Positions 1 through 5,567 are shown, numbered from the stretch's first letter. The stretch: DNA of 6,291 nucleotides from an uncultured Micrococcales bacterium (GCA_937952095.1 CALFYG010000208.1:1-6291), one strand, 5' to 3'. The notes: generated from the sequence alone by a model not told the origin. Numbers and translations are program-made.

Positions 1-65
1 GGCTGTCAGCCAATTTGACTCAGCGCCGACGGGTAGCTTCGGTCAATCAAGCGGTTGGCAGCCTT

Positions 66-623
66 TCACCCGCCAATCCGAATACGCTGGCATGAATCGT
101 GATCTGCCCACAGTGCACGCGCCAGTACAACCAGTTGAAACGCATCCCGCTGTCGTAAGTTCACTTGAGCTGATTGGCGCAACGGTCGCCGAATACTCTC
201 CGGCAAGCCTGACTTTGGCGTATAACCAGTTGCCAGGATCACTCCGCTTTGCTTGTTCAGCGCAGTTGGAGCAGACAAGTTAGCAGATGCGCGCAGGAGC
301 CCGTTAGCAATTTGAGGAGATTTTGCCGCCACCACAGGCCCAAGCAACCCACCAGCAACCTGCCCGTAGGCATCAGCTTGACTGCCTGGGTTGTCTTGTA
401 AGAGGCCCGCACCACGCATCTTGTCTGCAAGCCACTCGCTGCCTCCCACCGGATTCTCAATCAAGCCTGGCGGGGTAGAGAGCAGACCAATTTTATGGCC
501 CGCATAGCCACCGCCAGCGATCAGTCCATTTAGTGCTAACGTTGCCATATCAATAGGCGCGCCAAGATTCCCGGCCCAAAAAGCTTTGTTAGCGCCTTGC
601 ACGAAGTCCAGTAATCCAGCCAT
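66..623 (-). CDS. Phage-like hypothetical protein, Gly/Ala-rich
   Basis: This is a 185-residue open frame starting MAGLLDFVQGANKAFWAGN. The ATG at 623 follows an AAGGA ribosome binding site by about 6 nt, and the gene begins 34 nt after the Rz stop, as in packed phage late regions. Residues 1 to about 127 are rich in Gly, Ala and Leu, with short hydrophobic stretches (around residues 28-40 and 88-100) and a motif-like segment AAKSPQIANGLLRAS. From memory this resembles the N-terminal part of large hypothetical virion-associated proteins of proteobacterial podophages, but I cannot name the family and assign no function. After about residue 127 (SGVI, near position 240) the composition turns Arg-rich and less convincing. 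The true protein may therefore continue differently, with a frameshift or a second junction, and the C-terminal third is doubtful. The start is well supported; the stop is not. Confidence 0.5.
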   Translation of the reverse strand: MAGLLDFVQGANKAFWAGNLGAPIDMATLALNGLIAGGGYAGHKIGLLSTPPGLIENPVGGSEWLADKMRGAGLLQDNPGSQADAYGQVAGGLLGPVVAAKSPQIANGLLRASANLSAPTALNKQSGVILATGYTPKSGLPESIRRPLRQSAQVNLRQRDAFQLVVLARALWADHDSCQRIRIGG

Positions 624-657
624 AGTCAGTCCTTTTTAAGCTACGCAGCCCGCAGCA

Positions 658-1116
658 TCACGGCGCCATCAACGCCCGATCCGCGTCAATCTGCCCGCGC
701 AGCAGCTTCACCTCCGAATCCCTTCGGACAAGAGCTTGTCGGTGCTCTGCAACCACTGTTGCCCCCTCGACAATGTGGCGGTCGAGGGCTTCAAGTCGAT
801 CCGCAATACCGCTGCTGGCAGTGGTGCAGGCTGCGGCGATCTGGCGATAAGTGGCGGCTCGGCGCTCGGCGTCTGTGCGCAGCCTGCCAGCAAGAGCAAG
901 GTCAGCGCGAGCAATGGCGTCGCGCACAGGTTGCGATGTGGTGAATTCGTCCGAGTTTTTCGACGTGTTTGCAGCATGTGTCGATTCCTTCAATGCGGTT
1001 TGTATTTCGTCGGTGCGGGCGGCTTCAGATCGCTTGAGCGCTGCCGTGGCGTGCTGCGCCTGGATGCCAGCAATCTGCTTCCCATACCGCCATTCTTGCG
1101 TCTGCCAGCCAGCCCC
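658..1116 (-). CDS. Rz: Rz-like inner-membrane spanin (DUF2514-like), 5' truncated
   Basis: Phage i-spanins span the periplasm with the Rz1 lipoprotein and disrupt the outer membrane at the end of lysis of Gram-negative hosts. The 152 residues after the junction begin GAGWQTQEWRYGKQIAGIQ, which is what normally follows the N-terminal membrane helix of Rz proteins. A long, charged, alpha-helical region follows, ending in VRRDSEVKLLRGQIDADRAL, typical of the C-terminus of the DUF2514/Rz group as I recall it. The identification is reinforced by an Rz1 gene nested in the +1 frame. The N-terminal membrane anchor and start codon are missing. In their place the frame runs upstream into an acyltransferase N-terminus, so this copy is truncated by the junction at 1117-1128. 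As assembled it would lack the inner-membrane anchor and could not act as a spanin. Confidence 0.78.
   Translation of the reverse strand, partial: GAGWQTQEWRYGKQIAGIQAQHATAALKRSEAARTDEIQTALKESTHAANTSKNSDEFTTSQPVRDAIARADLALAGRLRTDAERRAATYRQIAAACTTASSGIADRLEALDRHIVEGATVVAEHRQALVRRDSEVKLLRGQIDADRALMAP
708..977 (-). CDS. Rz1: Rz1 outer-membrane spanin lipoprotein nested in Rz
   Basis: This 89-residue frame lies wholly inside Rz in the +1 frame, the arrangement known from phage lambda. It has a basic N-terminus, a hydrophobic stretch (about residues 19-32, PLLALTLLLLAG) and a lipobox Leu30-Ala31-Gly32-Cys33, predicting signal peptidase II cleavage and a lipidated mature protein of 57 residues. 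The mature part starts Pro-rich (TPSAEPPLIARSPQPAPLP), as is usual for Rz1. The ATG at 977 is preceded by AAGGA about 8 nt upstream, so it has its own ribosome binding site inside Rz. Rz1 sits in the inner leaflet of the outer membrane and binds the Rz C-terminus across the periplasm. A second reading frame that carries a full lipoprotein signal is very unlikely by chance. Unlike Rz, this gene is complete. Confidence 0.82.
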   Translation of the reverse strand: MLQTRRKTRTNSPHRNLCATPLLALTLLLLAGCAQTPSAEPPLIARSPQPAPLPAAVLRIDLKPSTATLSRGQQWLQSTDKLLSEGIRR

Positions 1117-1128
1117 GAAGGCCAGCGC
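1117..1128. other. Chimeric junction: phage DNA joined to actinobacterial DNA
   Basis: On the minus strand one open frame passes from an acyltransferase N-terminus (VDWDTRVAGALAF) directly into the middle of an Rz spanin (GAGWQTQEWRYG). The shared stretch encodes Ala-Leu-Ala-Phe, which fits both the actinobacterial protein and the end of an Rz membrane helix, so 12 nt or fewer of microhomology could have joined the two. GC content and gene type change here. The left side needs an outer membrane to function; the right side is from a lineage that generally lacks the Gram-negative outer membrane. I read this as an assembly artefact first and recombination second. Confidence 0.8.
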
Positions 1129-1323
1129 ACCGGCCACCCGGGTGTCCCAGTCAACATGCTCCTCAGTGCCCGGCAGTGGCGTGGTCTGGCTCTCCGGCTC
1201 CACGGCGGGGGCGGCGCTGGAGCGACTGGCCCGCGAACCCCCACGCGGCGTGGCCTTCTTCGCCGGCGTTTTCTTCTTCTTGGTCTGTTTGCCCTTGATC
1301 GGGATCACTCGCGCGTCAGGCAC
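1117..1323 (-). CDS. Lysophospholipid acyltransferase-like protein, N-terminal stub
   Basis: About 69 residues remain, starting from a GTG at 1323 (VPDARVIPIKGKQ). The DARVIPI start, a Lys/Ala/Pro-rich low-complexity linker, and then VDWDTRVAGALAF match, from memory, the N-terminus of actinobacterial PlsC-like acyltransferases encoded directly downstream of the Rv0501-type SDR (Rv0502 in mycobacteria). In that family the next residues would be an Arg-rich stretch leading to the acyltransferase domain with its HxxxxD motif. Here the sequence jumps to phage Rz, so the catalytic domain is absent. I prefer the GTG at 1323 because a GGAAAGG sequence lies about 9 nt upstream; an in-frame GTG at 1332 sits right against it. 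The chosen start overlaps the SDR stop by 8 nt (GTGCCTGA), indicating translational coupling. Identification rests on a short N-terminus and on synteny. Confidence 0.6.
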
Positions 1324-2350
1324 CGGCCCCACCCTTTCCGGTCAGCAGCGACAACAGTTGGTCCTCGATGTTCTCCACCCGTTCGGCCGGCAGCAGCCGG
1401 TTGAGGTTGTGGGCCTCGACGAACGCGTCGAACGTTTCCGGGGTGGTGTGCTGCGGCACGAAACCGAACTCCGTGCGCATGCGCGTGGTGTCGATACCCC
1501 GACCGTAGGTGAGGAACCGGACCTGTTCCGGGGAGAAGTCGGCCAGGCCGAGGCGCCGGAACGTCGCGCCCACGGCGAACGCGAAGGGGCTGGCGATCGG
1601 GAACACGGGACGGCCTACCCTGCGTGCCGCCTGCGAAACCAGGATCACGCCGTCCCCGGCAACATTGAACGTGCCCGGGTGGTCCTCGACGGTGGCGCGC
1701 CGCAGCGCGTCGAGCCCGTCGTCCTCATGGATGAATTGCAGCCGGGCGTCGAAGCCGAGGACCACGGGGATCACCGGCAGCGAGAAGTACGTGGTCATCG
1801 GGGTCTGGACCCGGGGACCGAAGAAGTTCGCGAAACGCAGAGTGGTCACGCCCACGTCGGGTCGCCGGCGCGCGAAACCGCGCACGTAGGCCTCGACCTC
1901 GACGCTGTCCTTGGCCCACCCAGAGGTAGGGGCGTGTTTGGGCTCCATCTCCTCGGTGAACATGGCCGGGTCACGCGGACCTGCCCCATAGACCGAGGAC
2001 GTGGACTTGACCACGAGCTTGCGTACCGTGGGGCTCTTCTGGCAGGCGGCGAGCAACTGCATGGTGCCGATGACGTTGATCTCCTTCATCGACATCCGGC
2101 CACCGGCCTGCATGGGGGTGGCGATCACCCCCATGTGCACGACGGTGTCGACCTGTGCCGCCTCGATCACCTTCGCGATGATCGGGTTGCGGATGTCCGC
2201 CCGCACGAACTCCGCCCCGCCGATCTCCTGGCGCGGGGCGACGACGTCGACACCGATGACACGGTCGACGCCTGGGTCCTGCGTGAGGATCTGGGCCATC
2301 CTCCCGCCCAGATAGCGGGAGACGCCGGTGACCAGGACGACCTGCCCCAT
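1316..2350 (-). CDS. Atypical NAD-dependent epimerase/dehydratase (extended SDR, Rv0501/GalE2-like)
   Basis: This 344-residue protein has an N-terminal Rossmann fold: VVLVTGVSRYLGG (residues 4-16) and, at the end of strand beta-2, Asp35, which favours NAD(H) over NADP(H). The middle Gly of the usual TGxxGxxG is Arg12. VRADIRNP (49-56), STSSVYG (116-122) and LRFANFFGP complete an extended-SDR pattern. The catalytic YxxxK is altered: in SGWAKDSVE (143-151) Lys147 is kept but the Tyr position is Ser143, so ordinary SDR chemistry is doubtful. No signal peptide is seen. The gene starts 6 nt after the bS22-like stop with only a weak AAGAAG upstream, so it is probably translated by coupling. Together with the following acyltransferase start it matches the mycobacterial galE2-Rv0502 neighbourhood. 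The substrate is unknown to me, and the name GalE2 should not be read as proof of UDP-galactose epimerase activity. Confidence 0.88.
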   Translation of the reverse strand: MGQVVLVTGVSRYLGGRMAQILTQDPGVDRVIGVDVVAPRQEIGGAEFVRADIRNPIIAKVIEAAQVDTVVHMGVIATPMQAGGRMSMKEINVIGTMQLLAACQKSPTVRKLVVKSTSSVYGAGPRDPAMFTEEMEPKHAPTSGWAKDSVEVEAYVRGFARRRPDVGVTTLRFANFFGPRVQTPMTTYFSLPVIPVVLGFDARLQFIHEDDGLDALRRATVEDHPGTFNVAGDGVILVSQAARRVGRPVFPIASPFAFAVGATFRRLGLADFSPEQVRFLTYGRGIDTTRMRTEFGFVPQHTTPETFDAFVEAHNLNRLLPAERVENIEDQLLSLLTGKGGAGA

Positions 2351-2356
2351 ACGTCG

Positions 2357-2455
2357 TTACTTCTTGTTACGACGCTGTACGCGGGTCTTGCGCAGCAGCT
2401 TGCGGTGTTTCTTCTTGGCCATGCGCTTGCGGCGCTTCTTGACCACCGAACCCAT
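2357..2455 (-). CDS. Tiny ribosomal protein bS22-like (AURKAIP1/COX24 domain)
   Basis: Only 32 residues long: it starts MGSVVKKRRKRMAKKKHRKL, continues LRKTRVQRRNKK, and stops at TAA. Lys and Arg make up well over half of the residues. The KKRRKRMxKKKHRKLLRxTRVQRR pattern is the AURKAIP1/COX24 (mS38) motif, known in actinobacteria as the small-subunit protein bS22 (Rv0500B in M. tuberculosis, by memory), which binds 16S rRNA near the decoding region. Its ATG at 2455 is preceded by a near-perfect GAGGAGG 5 nt upstream. It lies 43 nt after the acuC stop and 6 nt before the SDR start, in the conserved order bS22-SDR-acyltransferase. Its small size makes it easy to miss in automatic gene calls. 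Codon choice (AAG, CGC, CTG dominant) matches the neighbouring high-GC genes. Confidence 0.92.
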   Translation of the reverse strand: MGSVVKKRRKRMAKKKHRKLLRKTRVQRRNKK

Positions 2456-2460
2456 ACGGG

Positions 2461-2467
2461 CCTCCTC
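2461..2467 (-). promoter_or_regulatory. Strong Shine-Dalgarno site of the bS22-like gene
   Basis: The minus strand reads GAGGAGG followed by CCCGT and ATG, an almost complete complement to the 16S rRNA 3' end at a 5-nt spacing. It is the best ribosome binding site in the actinobacterial part of the window. It fixes the start of a gene otherwise too short to call with confidence and suggests high expression. Confidence 0.85.
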
Positions 2468-2498
2468 GTTGGCTGGAATCCCTTACAGGGTAATCGGA

Positions 2499-3674
2499 TC
2501 AGAACATCGGATCCGGGTCCGGGTCGATCCCGAGATGCGGGAAGGCGGCCCGGCGGGTGGCGAGCACGGCACCATCGACGGGGTCATCGGGGTTGTACCC
2601 GGTCTCCCAGCTGCGAAGCCACGGCTCGCGGCCGTTGCCCATGACCATCGGCGGATCGCGCTGCAGGACGTTCTTCACCAGCGCTTGGAAGGCGTCCGGG
2701 GTGGCCTGCGTGGGATCGATCGGCCGGTCGAGGGCCTCGGCCAACAGGTGGGTCCAGGCCAGGGGCACCACGTCCACCCACTCGTAGCCGCCACCGCCGG
2801 TGGCGATCCAGCGGCCCTCGCTGTAGGTGTGGGCCAGCCTGTGCAGCGCGTGGTAGGACATCTGCTGCCCCTCCAGGCTCAGGGAGAGGTGGGCCAGCGG
2901 ATCCATGTAGTGGCTGTCACAACCCTGCTGAGACACCAGGAACTGCGGCTGGAAGGCGTGCAGCGCCGGGGGCACGATGGCGTCGAATGCGCGCAGCCAG
3001 TGGTTGTCCGCCGTGCCTGGGGGCAGGGCGACATTGATGGCCGTGCCCTCCGCACCTTCGCCACCGATCTCGGTGGGCCAACCGGTCCCGGGGAACAGCG
3101 TGCGGGGGCTCTCATGGATGGAGATGGTGAGCACCCGCGGGTCGTCCCAGAAGTGCTGCTGCACACCGTCGCCGTGGTGCACGTCGACATCCACGTAGGC
3201 CACCCGCTCCACACCCTGGTCGAGCAGCCATTTGATGCTCACCGCAAGGTCGTTGTAGACACAGAACCCCGACGCCCGGTCCGGCATCGAATGGTGCAGG
3301 CCACCGGCGAAGTTCACCCCGTGGTCCGCCTCACCCCGGTAGACCGCCTGTGTGATCGCCAAGGACGCGGCACACACACGTTCCGAGTGCTCATGCATGT
3401 CGGCGAACGTGGGGACGTCGTCGGTACCCAGACCATGGCTGCCGGCCGTCTCCTGCTGGACGGCGGTCACGAAGTCCGGTGAGTGCACGCTGTGCAAGAG
3501 GCCCTCGGGAAGGTCCAGCGGGGGGATCATGGTCAGGTTCGGGTCGTCGAGGAGGCCGAAGTCCCGGGACAGCCGGTAGGCCAACTGCACCCGCACCGGG
3601 GCCAGGGGGTGGCCCGGCCCGAAGTCGTAGTGCCGCAGGGCGTCATCCCACACGAAGGCGACGCGGTGACTCAT
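2499..3674 (-). CDS. acuC: AcuC-type deacetylase (histone deacetylase fold)
   Basis: This 391-residue protein belongs to the arginase/deacetylase superfamily, the class I HDAC-like group whose bacterial member AcuC removes acetyl groups from lysine, classically on acetyl-CoA synthetase. The active site is complete: GGLHHSM with the His127-His128 charge relay; YVDVDVHHGDG with Asp164 and His166 as zinc ligands; GCDSHYMDPLAHLSLS with Asp253 as third ligand; and GGGGYEW with the transition-state Tyr297. The N-terminal HPLAPVRV (22-29) is also typical of the family. The length fits AcuC (about 390). I chose the ATG at 3674 (MSHRVAFVWDD) over an upstream TTG at 3719 because the family begins here and a TAnnnT hexamer ends 7 nt before it. 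No acetyl-CoA synthetase gene lies nearby, so the substrate is inferred from the family only. It heads the leftward acuC, bS22-like, SDR, acyltransferase run and is divergent from mgtE. Confidence 0.9.
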   Translation of the reverse strand: MSHRVAFVWDDALRHYDFGPGHPLAPVRVQLAYRLSRDFGLLDDPNLTMIPPLDLPEGLLHSVHSPDFVTAVQQETAGSHGLGTDDVPTFADMHEHSERVCAASLAITQAVYRGEADHGVNFAGGLHHSMPDRASGFCVYNDLAVSIKWLLDQGVERVAYVDVDVHHGDGVQQHFWDDPRVLTISIHESPRTLFPGTGWPTEIGGEGAEGTAINVALPPGTADNHWLRAFDAIVPPALHAFQPQFLVSQQGCDSHYMDPLAHLSLSLEGQQMSYHALHRLAHTYSEGRWIATGGGGYEWVDVVPLAWTHLLAEALDRPIDPTQATPDAFQALVKNVLQRDPPMVMGNGREPWLRSWETGYNPDDPVDGAVLATRRAAFPHLGIDPDPDPMF

Positions 3675-3681
3675 GTCCGAC

Positions 3682-3687
3682 ACGCTA
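3682..3687 (-). promoter_or_regulatory. Putative -10 element of acuC (leaderless)
   Basis: On the minus strand TAGCGT fits the actinobacterial -10 consensus TAnnnT and is followed by exactly 7 nt (GTCGGAC) and the acuC ATG. Transcription would therefore start at or next to the start codon. No Shine-Dalgarno sequence of note precedes the ATG. I see no convincing -35 at 16-18 nt. The identical geometry upstream of proC raises confidence. Confidence 0.45.
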
Positions 3688-3773
3688 TCCACAATCGCCT
3701 TACAGGTGCTCGGAATCAACCCGGGGCATCCTCACGACGCGATCGACGCGCGCCGCGGGAGCAGACTGGCACC

Positions 3774-4736
3774 ATGAGCGACACCATCGCGGCACCGGAG
3801 TCGGTGCTCGCGCACGCCACCAGCGACATCCCGCGGGCACGCCGGGAACAGACCGTCGAGCAGGTGCGGGCACACCTGCTCGGGCAGCGTTACCAGTGGG
3901 TGTGCGTCGTGGCGATCATGGATGGCGACGTGCTCGCCGGGACCGTCGCCATCGAGGACCTGCTGGCGGCCGACGCCGAGCAGCCCATGGCGTCGCTGAT
4001 GAGGGCCCCGGTGTCGGTGCACCGCGACACCGACCAGGAGGTCGCGGCGTGGGAGATGGTCCGCAAGGGACACCGCGCCCTGTCTGTGGTGGACGACTCC
4101 GGACGGCTGCTGGGGATCGTCACTCCCGCCGACATGCTCGAGGTGTTGTTCGTCGAACACGAGGAGGACCTCTCGCGGCTGGCAGGTGTGGTGCATGACA
4201 CCCAGCAGGTCCGCACAGCGACGATCGAATCCGTGCGCCGGCGGGTGTTGCACCGCATCCCCTGGCTGCTCGTCGGTCTCGTAGGCGCGATGGCCTCGGC
4301 CTTCATCGTCGCGGGGTATGAGGACGCCATCAGCCGGCAGGTGATCCTCGCGTTCTTCCTGCCCGGGGTGGTCTACATGGCTGATGCGGTCGGCACGCAG
4401 ACGGAGACCGTGGTGGTGCGGGGTCTGAGCGTCGGGGTGGGGGTACGGCAGGTGGCACCCAAGGAGTCCCTGACCGGGTTGATCATCGGAACCCTGGTCG
4501 CACTTCTGTTCATCCCCGTGGGGATCCTCTTCTTCGGCGACACGCAGATCATGCTCGCCGTGGGTCTGGCCCTGTTCGTCTCGTGCGCGGTGGCCTCGGT
4601 GGTCGCGATGGCCCTGCCGTACGTGCTGTCCCGGCTCGGACGAGACCCGGCGTACGGTTCCGGACCGCTCGCCACGGTCATCCAGGACCTGCTCACGATC
4701 ATCTGCTACTGCGCCATCGTCAGTACGGTCGTCTGA
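3774..4736 (+). CDS. mgtE: MgtE-like magnesium transporter with CBS pair, no N domain
   Basis: This 320-residue inner-membrane protein has two CBS domains (about residues 8-66 and 75-128; MDGDVLAGTVAIEDLL and LLGIVTPADMLEVLF are their typical ends), a connecting helix (about 140-160), then five predicted membrane helices (about 162-182, 188-207, 231-254, 257-283, 297-319). The pore signatures are DAVGTQTETVVVRGLSVG (204-221) and LGRDPAYGSGPLATVIQDL (288-306), with Asp291 in the position of the conserved MgtE DPA motif. Canonical MgtE is about 450 residues with an extra N-terminal helical domain, which is missing here. The usual GNAGTQ is DAVGTQ. In MgtE the CBS domains sense cytosolic Mg2+ and gate the channel. 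The ATG at 3774 (MSDTIAAPES) was chosen because the frame upstream is antisense to acuC; only a weak GGGAG lies 12 nt before it. The gene ends 30 nt before proC. Transport of Mg2+ is inferred; another divalent cation is possible. Confidence 0.87.
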   Translation: MSDTIAAPESVLAHATSDIPRARREQTVEQVRAHLLGQRYQWVCVVAIMDGDVLAGTVAIEDLLAADAEQPMASLMRAPVSVHRDTDQEVAAWEMVRKGHRALSVVDDSGRLLGIVTPADMLEVLFVEHEEDLSRLAGVVHDTQQVRTATIESVRRRVLHRIPWLLVGLVGAMASAFIVAGYEDAISRQVILAFFLPGVVYMADAVGTQTETVVVRGLSVGVGVRQVAPKESLTGLIIGTLVALLFIPVGILFFGDTQIMLAVGLALFVSCAVASVVAMALPYVLSRLGRDPAYGSGPLATVIQDLLTIICYCAIVSTVV

Positions 4737-4753
4737 CGCCCGCACTGCTGCAG

Positions 4754-4759
4754 TACGGT
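4754..4759 (+). promoter_or_regulatory. Putative -10 element of proC (leaderless)
   Basis: TACGGT matches TAnnnT and is followed by 7 nt (GTGCGCC) and the proC ATG at 4767. This predicts transcription starting at or beside the start codon, in line with the absence of a Shine-Dalgarno sequence. A weak -35-like CTGACG lies at 4733-4738 (15-nt spacer), overlapping the mgtE stop. This would give proC its own promoter despite the short gap to mgtE. Confidence 0.5.
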
Positions 4760-4766
4760 GTGCGCC

Positions 4767-5567
4767 ATGGGTGTGGTTGCGGTCATCGGGGCCGGCGTCA
4801 TGGGTGAGGCACTGCTGTCGGGGTTGCTGCGCGGTGATCGCATGGGCGACACCTTCGTGGTCGCGGACAAGCGCCAGGACCGTGTGGCAGAACTCAAGGA
4901 CCGCTACGGCGTGGACACCGCCACCAACACCGAGGCGGCGCGTGAGGCCGACGTGGTGGTGCTGGTCGTCAAGCCGCAGGACATTTTCACAGTGGTCGAG
5001 GAGATCGCCGCGGACCTCAAGCCCACCGCACTGGTGGTATCCCTGGCGGCCGGCGTGACGACCTCCTCGTTGGAAGCCCTGCTGCCCGACGGGATGCCGG
5101 TCGTGCGGGTCATGCCGAACACTCCGGCGCTGGTGGACGAGGGAATGTCCGCGGTGTCACCAGGTGCTCACTGCACCCCGGACCACGTAGCACTGGCCGT
5201 GCGGCTGATGGCGTGCGTGGGGAAGGTCGTCGAGGTCCCGGAGAAGATGCAGGACGCCGTCACCGCGATCTCCGGCTCCGGCCCGGCATACATCTTCTAC
5301 ACGGTCGAGGCGATGATCGAGGCGGGTGTGGGGCTCGGGTTGCCGCGTCGGCTGGCCACCGAACTGACCCTGCAGACGGTGTACGGCGCGGCCACCATGT
5401 TGCGCGAGACCGGGGAGCACCCGGTCGTGCTGCGGGAGAACGTCACGTCACCGGCCGGCACCACGGCCGCGGCGTTGCGGGTGCTGGAGGATCACAAGGT
5501 CCGAGCGGCGTTCCTGTCTGCGCTGGAAGCCGCACGCAACCGCTCGATCGAACTGGCCGGCGGCTGA
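4767..5567 (+). CDS. proC: Pyrroline-5-carboxylate reductase
   Basis: This cytoplasmic enzyme reduces 1-pyrroline-5-carboxylate to L-proline with NAD(P)H, the last step of proline synthesis. It has 266 residues, the usual family length. Family motifs in order: VAVIGAGVMGEALLSG (4-19), the dinucleotide-binding loop; VVVLVVKPQD (63-72); VRVMPNTPALVDEG (113-126); AISGSGPAYIF (167-177); and the P5CR signature region ENVTSPAGTTAAAL (224-237), where the conserved VTSPxGTT sits. The start is taken at ATG 4767 (MGVVAVIGAG) rather than GTG 4758, because family members begin only a few residues before the glycine loop and because the -10 hexamer sits 7 nt upstream of the ATG. It lies downstream of mgtE and faces a proline dehydrogenase, so synthesis and breakdown of proline are encoded tail to tail. 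Nothing in the sequence looks damaged. Confidence 0.96.
   Translation: MGVVAVIGAGVMGEALLSGLLRGDRMGDTFVVADKRQDRVAELKDRYGVDTATNTEAAREADVVVLVVKPQDIFTVVEEIAADLKPTALVVSLAAGVTTSSLEALLPDGMPVVRVMPNTPALVDEGMSAVSPGAHCTPDHVALAVRLMACVGKVVEVPEKMQDAVTAISGSGPAYIFYTVEAMIEAGVGLGLPRRLATELTLQTVYGAATMLRETGEHPVVLRENVTSPAGTTAAALRVLEDHKVRAAFLSALEAARNRSIELAGG

Noticed and set aside
658..1332. A novel 224-residue fusion protein joining an acyltransferase N-terminus to a coiled coil
   Set aside because: The two halves match unrelated families from different cell types, each broken at the join, and the nested Rz1 shows that the left half is a normal phage spanin locus. A chimera explains it better than a new protein.
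2481..2492. AGGGTA (TACCCT on the minus strand) as a -10 element for the bS22-like gene
   Set aside because: It fits TAnnnT, but there is no supporting -35 and the tight gene spacing allows read-through from acuC, so I do not list it as a promoter.
851..2644. A 597-codon open frame on the plus strand
   Set aside because: It runs antisense to Rz, the acyltransferase stub, the whole SDR, the bS22-like gene and the end of acuC, and crosses the junction. Its His/Asp/Arg/Gly-rich composition is typical of the reverse frame of high-GC genes.
2328..3482. A 384-codon open frame on the plus strand
   Set aside because: It is antisense to acuC, whose complete HDAC active-site motifs show which strand is coding.
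3732..4745. A 337-codon open frame on the minus strand
   Set aside because: It is antisense to the mgtE-like gene and very rich in His, Asp, Arg and Gln, with no membrane segments or recognisable motifs.
4721..4759. Repeated CAGTACGGT (4721-4729 and 4751-4759) as an operator pair
   Set aside because: The first copy encodes the conserved C-terminal end of the mgtE-like protein and the second contains the likely proC -10. Two copies of 9 nt in GC-rich DNA are weak evidence for a binding site.
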